From Chthoniobacter flavus (GTDB lineage: Bacteria; Verrucomicrobiota; Verrucomicrobiia; Chthoniobacterales; Chthoniobacteraceae), in contig CAMAUX010000036.1 of the NCBI GenBank assembly GCA_945861435.1, positions 1 through 53,915 on the forward strand: a DNA stretch of 53,915 bases. Reading direction: 5' to 3'. The position numbers and the translations under genes were made by a program. The notes beneath the pieces are model-generated. The model made no database searches, had not been told where the DNA came from, and saw nothing but the letters and a program-made list of their open reading frames with translations. Below, one piece after another: positions 36,835 to 45,830 of this stretch (the first letter of the stretch is position 1; each line of letters opens with the position of its first letter).

Positions 36835-37224
36835 GGGGAGAGGAATATTGGGGGTCCAGATGCGAGCTTTGGTCGGCGCGCGCGTGAGGATAACACGACC
36901 TCCAACGTGCGCCCGGTTTTCCCATGGAGACTGAGAGGGAGGCATCATCTCATCCTTTTACAGCGTGGCGTCTTGGTGTGAGAAACGGCGACTGAAGGGC
37001 ACACTGAGGAACCAAGGCACCAAGCAGAGCCGGGGCGCTGCACGGGCCGATAGGGACACACGACAGACAGCATTCCCTCTCGGCCCGCGTGGTGACCCGC
37101 TTCACCGAGGGTGCGGGTGTCAAGAAACCGCGTCAGCGGAACTGCAGGCGTGAGATCGAAGACTGCCGGGGCTCTGATCCGTTGCTGATGGCGGCGCGAA
37201 CCGAGCCGGTCCCCGCGGGGGCGT
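36835..37224. other. Intergenic region with repeat fragments
   Basis: 390 bp with no credible gene. It contains AACCAAGGCACCAAGC near 37010-37025, related to the repeat at 27055-27135, and 'GCCGATAGGGACA' near 37048, a phrase also present after mnmE near 17710. Both look like debris of dispersed repeats. Confidence 0.5.
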
Positions 37225-38052
37225 TTACCAGGATCGCTGGTTGCGATGGACGGCTTTTCCCAAATCCGCGATGAAACGCCACTTGCGACGGATCGTCCGT
37301 GTGTCGAATCGTCGCGGCAATTGACCGCCGTGCTTCACGAACAGCATGAAGGTTTCGGCATAATCCTCCTGACCGACGCAGGAGGCGGCGTATTCAGAAA
37401 CGTGGCGCGCGGGATCAAACTCGACGTCTTCATGATCATCATGTGCGGAGCCAAACGCGTCCTCAAAGCGTGGGCAGTGGATCAGTCCGCGGTGATGATG
37501 CTCAATGGCATGGGCGTATTCGTGCCGCAGGATGTCGCGCAGCGAGACATAGGCCCGCGCTGCGAGTAAATCACTGAGCGTAGAAAGCGAAATCGACGGG
37601 ATGTTGATCGCGCCGGAACGAGAGGCGGGTTCGAAGAACCCATAAGGCGAATTGAATTCTGTTCGTGCGGAGAAAAGTCCCAGCGGCGACACGAGCCAAA
37701 CCGGCACCCGGTCAACGGCCTTGCTCGCAAAGCCGAGTGCGGTCAACTCCTCCCATACGGTGGCCAGGGCGCGGTTTAGTTGAGGCAGCGTCAGGACGTG
37801 AATCGTATTCGCGGCCCTGAGGCGGCTTGAGACTTTGGCGATATGGCGGATGAGTTTTTGCATCTGAATGCGGGCGCACTGAAACAAAAGCGGTCGGACA
37901 AATACAGTCCCACGGTCTGCATGGGTATCGCGGAGACCGAGGCCTTGAGCGGCTTTCAGAAGCTTGCCGCCTGCAGAGGCTCCGTTAAGGGACAGACAGA
38001 ATGGCATTGAGATAAGTGCATCGGCCATGCCTCGCTGGGGTAACCCGGCCAC
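37225..38052 (-). CDS. Putative HExxH zinc metallopeptidase
   Basis: Up to 275 aa; the start is uncertain (38052, 38007 or 37863), and none has a good ribosome-binding site. The central 'ILRHEYAHAIEHHH' contains HEYAH (H177, E178, H181 in the longest reading), a gluzincin-type zinc motif, and a candidate third ligand Glu is E233 in 'QEDYAETFMLF', about 52 residues on. No transmembrane segment or clear signal peptide is visible. I do not recognise a named family beyond 'putative metallopeptidase'. The local sequence is less GC-rich than the sugar operon downstream. Confidence 0.7.
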   Translation of the reverse strand: MAGLPQRGMADALISMPFCLSLNGASAGGKLLKAAQGLGLRDTHADRGTVFVRPLLFQCARIQMQKLIRHIAKVSSRLRAANTIHVLTLPQLNRALATVWEELTALGFASKAVDRVPVWLVSPLGLFSARTEFNSPYGFFEPASRSGAINIPSISLSTLSDLLAARAYVSLRDILRHEYAHAIEHHHRGLIHCPRFEDAFGSAHDDHEDVEFDPARHVSEYAASCVGQEDYAETFMLFVKHGGQLPRRFDTRTIRRKWRFIADLGKAVHRNQRSW

Positions 38053-38411
38053 GAATTAGTCGCTCTTACCGCCAGCCTGTCGGAGGCATGGAAGCCAACA
38101 GACGGTCGGTGAACGCCATTCCGCCAAGCGGATGGCGGGAACCACTGGATCGCGTTTCCCCGCGCGCCGCGCCCCACCTGCACAGATCTTCAGTCGAGCG
38201 GGCTAATCCAAGGCACGGCTGCTGGAAGAAGGATGGCCTCGGTTTTTCTTCGATTTCCCTGCGTGCACGCCGGTTGTTCGCTTGGGGCGCGCAAAAGGGA
38301 AATGGCCTTTCGTTCCGAAGCGGATGCGGGCGCCGCACAAGTCTCCAGCGACCCCGGTGTGTGCACCGTGTCGCTTGCGCTGGTGAGCGGACCTGCGCTA
38401 ATTGCGGGCCA
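38053..38411. other. Intergenic region without recognised gene
   Basis: A plus-strand frame in phase with the haemoglobin runs through much of it, but its translation is Arg/Pro-rich with no similarity that I recognise, and it looks like repeat-derived sequence. One local inverted repeat, CCGCC-aagcggat-GGCGG near 38122, is present. Nothing else stands out. Confidence 0.5.
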
Positions 38412-38825
38412 ATGGATTTCTCCCACCGCGTTCTGAAGACCGGCAAGATCCGGACATTTCCGGAGGGCGGGACGCTGTATGAACGGCTTGGCGGGAGGAC
38501 CGGTGTGTCCACGCTGGTGAAGTGGTTCTACGCGCATGTGCGGTTTGAGCCGCTGCTCCAACCCATCTTCGATGCGCACATCACCCGCTGGGGGCCGCAT
38601 CTGGAGGTGCTCACCGACTTCTGGTGCGAGCAGATGGGCGGGCCGTCCCATTACACGGGGTCGCTTGCGCGCCACGGGCGGCTCGGGCTCGGTCCCGAAC
38701 ACTTTGAGAAGTGGCTCGAAGTGTGGCGCGCGAACTGCCGCTGGCTGCTGCCTGAGCCGGAGGCCGGCGATGTGATCCTTCTGGCCGAACGGCTCGCAGT
38801 CGCCATGCGGGAGCACGCATCCTGA
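38412..38825 (+). CDS. Truncated (2/2) haemoglobin
   Basis: 137 aa from the ATG at 38412. Family features: 'LYERLGG' at the A/B helices, 'PIFDAHI..WGPHLEVLTDFW', the 'GGPSHYTG' turn and the proximal His (H88) in 'LARHGRLGLGPEHFEKWL'. The pattern fits group II/III globins. Likely roles are oxygen or nitric-oxide binding and detoxification in the cytoplasm; no flavohaemoglobin reductase domain is present. The gene stands alone and converges on the DUF2237 gene. Confidence 0.87.
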   Translation: MDFSHRVLKTGKIRTFPEGGTLYERLGGRTGVSTLVKWFYAHVRFEPLLQPIFDAHITRWGPHLEVLTDFWCEQMGGPSHYTGSLARHGRLGLGPEHFEKWLEVWRANCRWLLPEPEAGDVILLAERLAVAMREHAS

Positions 38826-38904
38826 AGCGGACGCCTCCGCATGAGATGCCAAGAACCCGTCACGCAGAGGGGTTCGATCTCGTTTCCAAAAGCTCTCCGC
38901 GCAA

Positions 38905-39273
38905 TCAGGCGGACTCGTCGGCAGCCATCTCCTGAAGAATGTCGAGGTCCACGAATTCGAGGACGGAGATGTGACACGCAGAGAGGCGGACCAGCGGCGC
39001 GAGGCCTGCTTCGTGCGCCTCCACCCAGCGGCTCACGCAAAGGCACCACCACTCGCCGGGCTGAAGACCGGGGAAATCCCATTCAGGACGCGGGGTGCTG
39101 AGGTCATTGCCCCGTGCGCGTGAGAATGTGAGGAAGTCTTCGGTCATCTGGGCGCAGACGGTGTGCAGGCCGGTATCGCCGGGACCCGTGCGGCAGAACC
39201 CATCGCGGTAAAAGCCAGTCACTGGACTTGCGCAGCAGCAAACGAGCGCGGTGCCGAGGACATTAGATTGCAT
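38905..39273 (-). CDS. DUF2237 family protein
   Basis: 122 aa, full length for the family. The conserved features are all present: 'NVLGTALVCCCASPVTGFYR', 'TGPGDTGLHTVCAQMT', 'FLTFSRARGNDLSTPRPEW', 'FPGLQPGEWWCLCVSRW' and 'LEFVDLDILQ'. The invariant Cys, Asp and Trp residues suggest a metal- or ligand-binding fold, but no function is established. A 79-bp gap separates it from the convergent haemoglobin gene. Confidence 0.93.
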   Translation of the reverse strand: MQSNVLGTALVCCCASPVTGFYRDGFCRTGPGDTGLHTVCAQMTEDFLTFSRARGNDLSTPRPEWDFPGLQPGEWWCLCVSRWVEAHEAGLAPLVRLSACHISVLEFVDLDILQEMAADESA

Positions 39274-39368
39274 GGCGCCACATTAAGCCGCGATATGGCC
39301 GCGGCGACTCCTCTTTTTGCGAAATCCGCAGAAGGTCCGGCTCCCTCGGTGCGCATCTGGCGCGCGGC

Positions 39369-40439
39369 TCAGCACCCTTGGCCAACGGCTTCGGCCATGA
39401 TGAACCCGTCTGCAGCCCGCATGACCGCTCGTTGCATGGTGATATTCATCTGCACATCGGCGCGCCTCAAAACGTCCAGACAGCCTTCCAACGTTTTCGG
39501 GCGCTGGTCTGGCGCGCACCCCGCGCAAACCCCGGCCCGACGGCCGTCGGCACTCGCGGAAAGTTCGCTCTGGATCACTTTTCCGGGGCCCTTCACGACC
39601 TCGTAGGAATTAGTCGCCACGAGCAGGCCGGTTTTATCCGCATAACGCAGAGCATACTGGGAAGGGGTGCGCTCGATCACCACCATCTCGCCAGCCTTCG
39701 TGCCGGTGACCATGAGGAGGCCGTCGGAAAGCGTCTTCGTTTCGGAAAGCTGTTTCACCGCCTCGGCGTAGTTCGAGCATTCCTCCAGAACCTGCCGGAT
39801 AAGCATCGGCAGCGGCAAACCCATGGTCAGCTTCTCCTCGCTCAAGACGGTGTTGAGCGACACCGTAAATGCCCCCTTTCGTATCCCAGTAAAGGCGCCA
39901 ACCATCCCGGGCCAGCCGAGGACGGAGAACTTCGCCCCGGACGATGTTTGGTAATCGAGCAGGACGGATTCAGAAGCAAGCAGGCGTCCGTCGCTCCACC
40001 AGTCGAGGTTCCGCGCATGCCACGGCGTGCCGTCTGATCCTGTGAACGCGAAGGACGTGCAGGCATAAGGGCGGGCCTTGCTGAAAATATCGAATATGGC
40101 GCCCGGCAGGTCTGTAAGTGACGGCATTTCATTCAACCGGAAGAATGCGTTGGTTAAATCATAATACAGGTTGATGAGCAGGAGGTCGCTCCTGTCGATC
40201 CCGAGAATCTCAGACAAATCGGTAATCTCGCGGTTCAGCGAGTTGGGCAGGGTCCAGTTGGCGACCGTCTCAATGACCCCGCGATAAGTCTTGATCGGCC
40301 CCAGATCGAGTTCCTTCAGATAAGTACTGAGCAGCTCCTGCATCCGTGGGCGGTAGGGAGCCAGCCCTCCCCACCTTCCGAACGCGGTCGCGTGGCTGAG
40401 CGGAACGGGGATTCGCGGAATCGGCTGGAGGCGGGACAT
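39369..40439 (-). CDS. Acid ceramidase / NAAA-like Ntn hydrolase
   Basis: 356 aa. In 'SKARPYACTSFAFTG' C127 is the expected N-terminal nucleophile after autocleavage, followed by 'DGTPWHARNLDWW' with the Arg and Asp of the oxyanion/catalytic set, 'GAFTGIRKGAFTVSLN' and 'LLVATNSYEV'. This order is that of acid ceramidase and N-acylethanolamine-hydrolysing acid amidase and their bacterial relatives in the choloylglycine-hydrolase superfamily. No signal peptide is clear, whereas many relatives are exported. The likely activity is amide-bond hydrolysis of an N-acyl lipid; the substrate is unknown. Confidence 0.8.
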   Translation of the reverse strand: MSRLQPIPRIPVPLSHATAFGRWGGLAPYRPRMQELLSTYLKELDLGPIKTYRGVIETVANWTLPNSLNREITDLSEILGIDRSDLLLINLYYDLTNAFFRLNEMPSLTDLPGAIFDIFSKARPYACTSFAFTGSDGTPWHARNLDWWSDGRLLASESVLLDYQTSSGAKFSVLGWPGMVGAFTGIRKGAFTVSLNTVLSEEKLTMGLPLPMLIRQVLEECSNYAEAVKQLSETKTLSDGLLMVTGTKAGEMVVIERTPSQYALRYADKTGLLVATNSYEVVKGPGKVIQSELSASADGRRAGVCAGCAPDQRPKTLEGCLDVLRRADVQMNITMQRAVMRAADGFIMAEAVGQGC

Positions 40440-40481
40440 GCCGAACGAATAGGTCGGCTCTATCTAGTAGTAAACAAATAG

Positions 40482-40493
40482 CGGTTTTAACCG
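40482..40493. promoter_or_regulatory. Short palindrome in a divergent promoter region
   Basis: CGGTTTTAACCG is a perfect 12-bp palindrome about 45 bp upstream of the Ntn hydrolase start and 187 bp upstream of the sugar operon. It could be an operator half for either gene, but short palindromes also occur by chance. Confidence 0.25.
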
Positions 40494-40679
40494 TAAGTGT
40501 TGTTAGATGAGCGAGTCCTGAGCTGGGAACGCCCGCCCCTCCTTCGCCGCGAGTCACCCCCCGCACCCTCCGCTCGCCTCCCTCACAACCGCCGCGCTCA
40601 TGCGGCCCCTGCCAGTCCATCCCACCATCACCCTTCCCACAGCGTTCCCTCGCATGGCATAAAATGCCGCCTCCACCCC

Positions 40680-42281
40680 ATGAAGCCCGTCTACCTCATC
40701 GCCAACGGCGACCTGCGCCTCTCTGCTAATCAAAAGTGCCAGCCTGCCCAGCAGGCCATGGAGGATCAGATCGCGGAGGCCGTCGCCCGCGAAGGCCGCA
40801 TCCTTCGGCGCGCCCATCCGATCGACCCGCGCAAACAGCACGGCTTCATCGACAGCCAGAAGCATGGCATGGAGGTCTTCCGCAACATCCCCGCCGACGC
40901 CCCTCTCATCGTCGCCGAGGCTGTCTGGCAATACAGCCACCACATCCTCCACGGCCTCCTCAGCCATCGCGGCCCCATTCTCACCCTCGCCAACTGGAGC
41001 GGCACATGGCCGGGCCTCGTCGGCATGCTGAACCTCAACGGCTCCCTCAAAAAAGCCGGCGTCGCTTTCAGCACACTCTGGAGCGAGAACTTCACCGACC
41101 CCTTCTTCACGCGCGGTCTGCGCACATGGCTCGAGACAGGCCGCATCGTCCACAACACACGGCATGTCCGCCCGCTCGCGCGCGTCGCCGCTCCCGCCGC
41201 GCCCGTGAAAATCGGCACGCGCATCGCACAGGAACTCCAGCGCGACAAAGCGATCATGGGCGTCTTCGACGAGGGGTGCATGGGAATGTACAACGCCATC
41301 ATCCCGGACGAACTCCTCCACCGCACCGGGGTCTTCAAGGAGCGTCTCAGCCAAGCCACCCTCTACGCCAAGATGCTCACCGTCTCCGATGCCGAGGCGC
41401 GAGCCGTCCTGCGCTGGCTTCTTCGCAAGGGCATCCAGTTCCAGTTCGGCACGGACGAAGCGACGGAACTCACCCGCGCCCAAGTCCTCGCGCAGTGCAA
41501 GATGTACATCGCCGCCGTGCGTCTTGCGGATGAGTTCGGTTGCGCCACCATCGGCATCCAGTACCAGCAGGGTCTCAAAGATCTCGCCCCGGCATCCGAC
41601 CTCGTCGAGGGCATGCTCAACAACGCCGACCGGCCGCCCGTCACTCGTGAAGGCTCGCGTCAGGTGCTCTTTGAAGGCGAACCCGTGCCGCACTTCAACG
41701 AGGTCGACGAATGCGCGGGCCTCGATGCGCTTATCACCCACCGTCTCTGGCGCAAGCTCGGCCTCGATCCCGAGACCACCCTTCACGACCTTCGCTGGGG
41801 CAGGCATTTCTCCGGGCCAGATCTCGACGCGTATGTCTGGGTCCTCCTCATCTCGGGCGCCGCACCGCCTGCACACTTCATTGGCGGCTGGAAGGGCGCG
41901 AGCAGCGAACGCCAGCCCGCCATGTACTTCCGTCTCGGCGGCGGCACCCTCAAGGGTGTCAGCAAACCGGGCTGGATCGTCTGGAGCCGCGTCTACGTCG
42001 CCGACGGCCGTCTTCAATTCGACACCGGTCTCGCCGAAGTCGTCCGCCTGCCGAAGCGCGAGACCGAGGAGCGCTGGCAGCTCACCACATCGCAGTGGCC
42101 CATCATGCACACCGTCTTCCATGGCATCACCCGCGATCAGATGATGGCGCGCCATCCCTCCAATCACATCCAGGTCGCCTACGCGCCGGACCGCGCCGCC
42201 GCCCGCCGCGCACTCTTCGCCAAGGCAGCAGCCATGCGCGAACTCGGCCTCGAAGTCTTCCTCTGCGGGGAGGTGGAATGA
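40680..42281 (+). CDS. L-fucose isomerase-like protein (deoxysugar isomerase)
   Basis: 533 aa from the ATG at 40680 ([19 protein letters not shown]). The layout is that of fucose/arabinose isomerases: an N-terminal Rossmann-like part ('[15 protein letters not shown]', '[14 protein letters not shown]'), a middle part with '[14 protein letters not shown]' and '[15 protein letters not shown]', then '[18 protein letters not shown]', where the Glu and Asp correspond to the catalytic E/D motif of the family. The C-terminal '[19 protein letters not shown]' may carry the metal His. It probably isomerises L-fucose or L-rhamnose (or another deoxysugar) to the ketose used by the coupled aldolase and kinase. 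It is not the classical RhaA fold; specificity is not determinable here. Confidence 0.72.
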   Translation: MKPVYLIANGDLRLSANQKCQPAQQAMEDQIAEAVAREGRILRRAHPIDPRKQHGFIDSQKHGMEVFRNIPADAPLIVAEAVWQYSHHILHGLLSHRGPILTLANWSGTWPGLVGMLNLNGSLKKAGVAFSTLWSENFTDPFFTRGLRTWLETGRIVHNTRHVRPLARVAAPAAPVKIGTRIAQELQRDKAIMGVFDEGCMGMYNAIIPDELLHRTGVFKERLSQATLYAKMLTVSDAEARAVLRWLLRKGIQFQFGTDEATELTRAQVLAQCKMYIAAVRLADEFGCATIGIQYQQGLKDLAPASDLVEGMLNNADRPPVTREGSRQVLFEGEPVPHFNEVDECAGLDALITHRLWRKLGLDPETTLHDLRWGRHFSGPDLDAYVWVLLISGAAPPAHFIGGWKGASSERQPAMYFRLGGGTLKGVSKPGWIVWSRVYVADGRLQFDTGLAEVVRLPKRETEERWQLTTSQWPIMHTVFHGITRDQMMARHPSNHIQVAYAPDRAAARRALFAKAAAMRELGLEVFLCGEVE

Positions 42282-43057
42282 GCACTCAAAACTCCACCCA
42301 CAACGCCGGCCAGCGCCTCGCCGAACTTCTCGCTCTCTCGCGCGAGCTCGGCCTTCCGGAACGCCGCATGGCCATCCTCGGTGAAGGAAACACCTCCACG
42401 CGGATCGATGCCGAGACCTTCCTCGTGAAGGCCAGCGGCAGCAGCCTCTCCACCCTCGCCGAGGCTGATGTCGTCGCCTGCCGCTTCGCCCCGCTGCTCG
42501 CACTGCTCGAGCGTTCACAACCCTCCGACGACGAGGTCGATGAGACCCTCCTTGCGAGCCGTATCGATCCCGCCGCCCGCAAACCCTCTGTGGAAGCCGT
42601 TTTCCACGCATGGCTTCTCTCGCAGCCCGGCGTCGACTGGGTCGGCCATACCCATCCCGTCACCATCAATTCCATCCTCTGCTCTCCGCGTGCACGCGAA
42701 CTCGCGGACCATCGCCTCTGTCCCGATGAAGTCGTCTGCTGCGGCCCCGCCTCCGTTTTCGTTCCGTACACCGATCCCGGCCTCGCGCTCGCGCGCGCCA
42801 TCCGTCGCGGCACCGAACAATTTCGCGCCACGCATCACATGGAACCCCGCGTGGTCCTTCTCCAAAACCACGGCATCATCACCTTCGGCCCCACTGCTGC
42901 TGCGGTCCGGGCCGCGATGAGCATGACAGAGAAGGCGGCGTCCATCTTCCTCGGTGCCGCCGCCCTCGGAGGCCCGTGTTTCCTGCGTCCGGAGGACATC
43001 GCCCGCATCGGCGGCCGTCGCGACGAGCATTACCGCCAGCGTGCACTCAACCTGTGA
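42278..43057 (+). CDS. Class II sugar-phosphate aldolase (RhaD/FucA type)
   Basis: 259 aa. Its ATG overlaps the stop of the isomerase gene (42278-42281) and is preceded by a strong GAGGTGG. It cleaves rhamnulose- or fuculose-1-phosphate to DHAP and L-lactaldehyde. Motifs: '[10 protein letters not shown]', the phosphate/substrate segment '[11 protein letters not shown]', zinc His in '[13 protein letters not shown]' and the later zinc His in '[11 protein letters not shown]'. The length and the 'EAVFHAWLL' helix agree with the adducin-like class II aldolase domain. Its stop overlaps the rhamnulokinase start. Confidence 0.9.
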   Translation: MSTQNSTHNAGQRLAELLALSRELGLPERRMAILGEGNTSTRIDAETFLVKASGSSLSTLAEADVVACRFAPLLALLERSQPSDDEVDETLLASRIDPAARKPSVEAVFHAWLLSQPGVDWVGHTHPVTINSILCSPRARELADHRLCPDEVVCCGPASVFVPYTDPGLALARAIRRGTEQFRATHHMEPRVVLLQNHGIITFGPTAAAVRAAMSMTEKAASIFLGAAALGGPCFLRPEDIARIGGRRDEHYRQRALNL

Positions 43058-44595
43058 GCGTCCACTCCTACCTCGCCTGCGATCTTGGTGCTGAAAGCGG
43101 CCGCGTCATGCTTGGCACGTTCACGGACGGCTGGCTCGGCCTGCAGCAGATCCACCGATTTCCCAACGGCCCCTTTTACTTTGATGAAGCGCAGCGCTGG
43201 GAGCTCCCGCGGATTTTTGCAGAAATCCTCACCGGTCTCCGCAAGACCACCGCCATCCGCGCCATGGTGGACAGCATCAGCGTCACCTCATGGGGCGTCG
43301 ACTACGCGCTCATCGGCGAGCAGGAGTCTCTGCTCGCGCTTCCCTACCATTACCGAGATCCGCGGACCGAAGGCTCGTATGCATCGGTGATGGACGCTGG
43401 TTGGGCCGACCTCATCTTTTCTGAAACGGGCCTGCAGTTCATGCCCATCAACACCCTCTACCAACTCATCGCCGAGCGGCAGGCCAACCCCGCCCGGTTC
43501 GACCTCGTGGCCAAGTTTCTCCCCATCGCCGACTACATTCACTTCCTTCTCTCGGGGGTTCTTCTCGCTGAGCGCTCCCTCGCCAGCACCACCCAGCTCT
43601 ACAATCCCCGCACCCAATCCTGGTCGCGCCCCGTCATCGACACCGCCCGTCTTCCGGAACGCATCTTCCCGAACCTCGTCGACTCCGCGACGCGCATCGG
43701 CGCCCTCCGTCCGGGAATCGCGGCGGAGACAGGCCTTGGCAGCATCGCCGTCGTCGCGGGTTGTTCGCACGACACCGCTGCCGCCGTCGCCGCCGTGCCC
43801 GCCACTGGATCCGACTGGGCGTTCATCAGCTCCGGCACATGGTCCCTCCTCGGTGTGGAACTCTCCGCTCCGCTCATCAGCGGACAGGTCCGCGTCCGTA
43901 ACTTCACCAACGAGGCCGGCTTCGACAACACCACCCGCTTTCTCAAAAACCTCGTCGGACTCTGGCTCCTTCAGCAGGCCCGCAAGGAACTCGCGCCGAA
44001 GGAGGTCGCCCTCGACTACGCCGCTCTCACACAGGAGGCCACCGGAGCCCCCGCGCTCCGCTCTCTCTTCGACGCCAGCGACCCGCGCTTCGGACAAGCC
44101 GGCGACGTCCTCGAAAAAATCGCCACATGGTGCACCGGGTCCGGTCAGGTCGCACCGCAGACTACGGGCGAGTTCGTCCGGTCCATCTTCGAAAGCCTCG
44201 CGCTCCTGTATGCACGCACCCTCGCGGAGCTCGAGCACATCCTCGAACGCCCGCTTCGTGTCGTCCACATCGTCGGTGGTGGCAGCCAGTGCGATCTCCT
44301 CAACCAAATGGTCGCCAACGCCACCGGCCGCATCGTCATCGCGGGTCCGGTCGAGGCCACCTCCGCGGGCAGCCTTCTTCTCCAAGCCGTCGCACTCGGT
44401 CATCTCAAGGGTTCCGGCTCCATCCGCGACGCCGTGCGCAACGTCGTCCGCACCTCCTTCCCAACCCGTCGCTTCGTCCCGCGGGACACCGCATTGTGGG
44501 TTGAAGCCGCGCGCACCCTTGGTTTCACGCTGCCCGCTCCTCTCCCCGCACCCGATCCCGCTCCGCCTTCCGTCGAGATCGCGCCGGCGTCCTGA
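43054..44595 (+). CDS. rhaB: Rhamnulokinase
   Basis: 513 aa with a GTG start at 43054 that overlaps the aldolase stop (GTGA). A longer frame from 42976 would overlap the aldolase by 80 bp and is rejected. FGGY-kinase features: 'LACDLGAESGRVMLGTF' (phosphate 1), 'SVTSWGVDYALIG', 'SHDTAAAVAAVP', 'WAFISSGTWSLLG' and the ADP-binding 'VVHIVGGGSQCDLLNQMVAN'. 'GPVEATSAGSLLLQAVALG' is the RhaB-type C-terminal signature. It phosphorylates L-rhamnulose or a related ketose for the adjacent aldolase. The three overlapping genes are clearly one translational unit. Confidence 0.92.
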   Translation: MSVHSYLACDLGAESGRVMLGTFTDGWLGLQQIHRFPNGPFYFDEAQRWELPRIFAEILTGLRKTTAIRAMVDSISVTSWGVDYALIGEQESLLALPYHYRDPRTEGSYASVMDAGWADLIFSETGLQFMPINTLYQLIAERQANPARFDLVAKFLPIADYIHFLLSGVLLAERSLASTTQLYNPRTQSWSRPVIDTARLPERIFPNLVDSATRIGALRPGIAAETGLGSIAVVAGCSHDTAAAVAAVPATGSDWAFISSGTWSLLGVELSAPLISGQVRVRNFTNEAGFDNTTRFLKNLVGLWLLQQARKELAPKEVALDYAALTQEATGAPALRSLFDASDPRFGQAGDVLEKIATWCTGSGQVAPQTTGEFVRSIFESLALLYARTLAELEHILERPLRVVHIVGGGSQCDLLNQMVANATGRIVIAGPVEATSAGSLLLQAVALGHLKGSGSIRDAVRNVVRTSFPTRRFVPRDTALWVEAARTLGFTLPAPLPAPDPAPPSVEIAPAS

Positions 44596-44644
44596 TTCGC
44601 ACTGGCGTTGACGCCGTTCCCACCTGCAGTCACAAGGGGACCGC

Positions 44645-45439
44645 ATGAAACCCCCCACCGTCTTCTTTGGTGAAATGACCAACCCCGAGGTGGAAGCCTA
44701 CCTCGCGCAGCATCACACCATCATCGTCCCTGTCGGCGCCACCGAGCAGCACGGTCCCCATGCCCCGCTCCTCACCGACGTCCTCATCCCGCAGGAAATC
44801 GCGCGCCGTCTCGCGCCGCGGATCAACGCCCTTGTCGCGCCCCCGCTCAATTACGCGCTCTCCTATCCGCACGTGGGTTTCACGGGCCTCGTGCATGTGC
44901 GAATCAGCACCTTCATGGCGCTCATCGAAGATCTCTGCGTCTCCTTTGCCACAGCGGGTTTCCGCCGCATCATCTTCCTGAACGGTCACTACGACAACAC
45001 CCACGCCATCGCCTATGGATGCGCCAATGCCGCCGAAAAAATCGGCACCGCGGTAAAAGCATTCCCGGTGAATTACTGGGATGCGTTCACTCCGGAAGAC
45101 GTGGCCCGTTGGTCCGGACTCCCCAACGGCCTGCATGCCAACGAAGCGGAGACCTCCGCCGTCATGGCGATCAATCCTGCGCTCGTCGACCTCGACAAGG
45201 CCTCCGCCGAATTCCCGCCATTCCCGGACTACACCGTGCCTACCGGCGGCGTGCATACCGCCTTCTTCCTGACCTCACCGGGATCCGTCTATTGGGCGAC
45301 CAAGTCCGGCACATGGGGCGACCCCACGCAATCCACCGCAGAGAAGGGCGAGGAATACATCGAACTCGGCGTCCGTTCCACGCACGCGCTTTTGGAGAAC
45401 ATCGAGAAGACATTCGCCGCCATGCCCCCGCGGCCCTGA
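44645..45439 (+). CDS. Creatininase-family amidohydrolase
   Basis: 264 aa. Metal-binding motifs of the creatininase fold are present: 'VPVGATEQHGPHAPLLTD' (Glu, His and Asp ligands), 'FLNGHYDNT' and 'LHANEAETSAVM'. Close families include creatinine amidohydrolase, MftE and FAPy deformylase, so the substrate is open. A good Shine-Dalgarno (AAGGGGA) sits 4 bp before the ATG. It follows rhaB by 49 bp in the same direction and is probably co-expressed with the deoxysugar genes; similar pairings occur in sugar loci of this group. The stop codon lies inside the first unit of a 15-bp tandem repeat. Confidence 0.88.
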   Translation: MKPPTVFFGEMTNPEVEAYLAQHHTIIVPVGATEQHGPHAPLLTDVLIPQEIARRLAPRINALVAPPLNYALSYPHVGFTGLVHVRISTFMALIEDLCVSFATAGFRRIIFLNGHYDNTHAIAYGCANAAEKIGTAVKAFPVNYWDAFTPEDVARWSGLPNGLHANEAETSAVMAINPALVDLDKASAEFPPFPDYTVPTGGVHTAFFLTSPGSVYWATKSGTWGDPTQSTAEKGEEYIELGVRSTHALLENIEKTFAAMPPRP

Positions 45440-45525
45440 TCCGTGCGGCCCTGACTCGCGCGACCTTGATGTGTGCGGCCTGGATGTGTGTGGCCTGGAT
45501 GCGCGCGCCCTGGATCCGTGCGGCA
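45436..45525 (+). repeat. 15-bp tandem repeat, six units
   Basis: Six consecutive 15-bp units start at 45436, 45451, 45466, 45481, 45496 and 45511. The consensus is (c/t)(t/g)gatxxgtgcggcc. Unit 1 contains the TGA stop of the creatininase gene. The units translate into pentapeptide-like repeats on either strand ('ARIQG ARIQA THIQA' on the minus strand), so this may be a decayed coding repeat rather than a regulatory array. Confidence 0.9.
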
Positions 45526-45716
45526 GTAACCCGCGGATCCGTGTCCCTTCCGCAGGCCTCGACCCATGGCCGCACCTCTACCGCGGCAACTCTGCGGTAA
45601 TGACGCCGCGCCCAATGATGCCGCTTCCACGATCGTCGCGGAGACCGATCTTTGCGCCCTGCCTCCGAGATGCTTGCGGCCCGGAGTGGTCCATGGCATG
45701 GTCTGCGCGGATCGAT

Positions 45717-45737
45717 GGCAGCCGTTCTCCGGCTGCC
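45717..45737. terminator. Hairpin just upstream of the tRNA gene
   Basis: GGCAGCCG-ttctc-CGGCTGCC is a perfect 8-bp stem with a 5-nt loop, followed by CCGTTTC and then the tRNA start at 45745. The short T run makes it a weak intrinsic terminator at best; it could insulate the tRNA from upstream transcription. Confidence 0.45.
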
Positions 45738-45744
45738 CCGTTTC

Positions 45745-45817
45745 GCCGGCATAGCTCAGTTGGTAGAGCAGCTGATTTGTAATCAGCAGGTCACCGGTTC
45801 GAACCCGGTTGCCGGCT
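45745..45817 (+). tRNA. tRNA-Thr (anticodon TGT)
   Basis: A 73-nt cloverleaf: acceptor GCCGGCA / TGCCGGC, D-arm GCTC..GAGC, anticodon arm GCTGA-TTTGTAA-TCAGC with TGT at 45778-45780, T-arm ACCGG-TTCGAAC-CCGGT, discriminator T. CCA is not encoded. Everything downstream to the window end is accessory in character, so this gene is the likely island boundary. Confidence 0.96.
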
Positions 45818-45830
45818 CTCTTCTTAAGCA

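Noticed and set aside
40554-42611. 685-codon minus-strand frame opposite the isomerase and aldolase
   Set aside because: Shadow frame; the plus-strand genes have family motifs and coupled starts.
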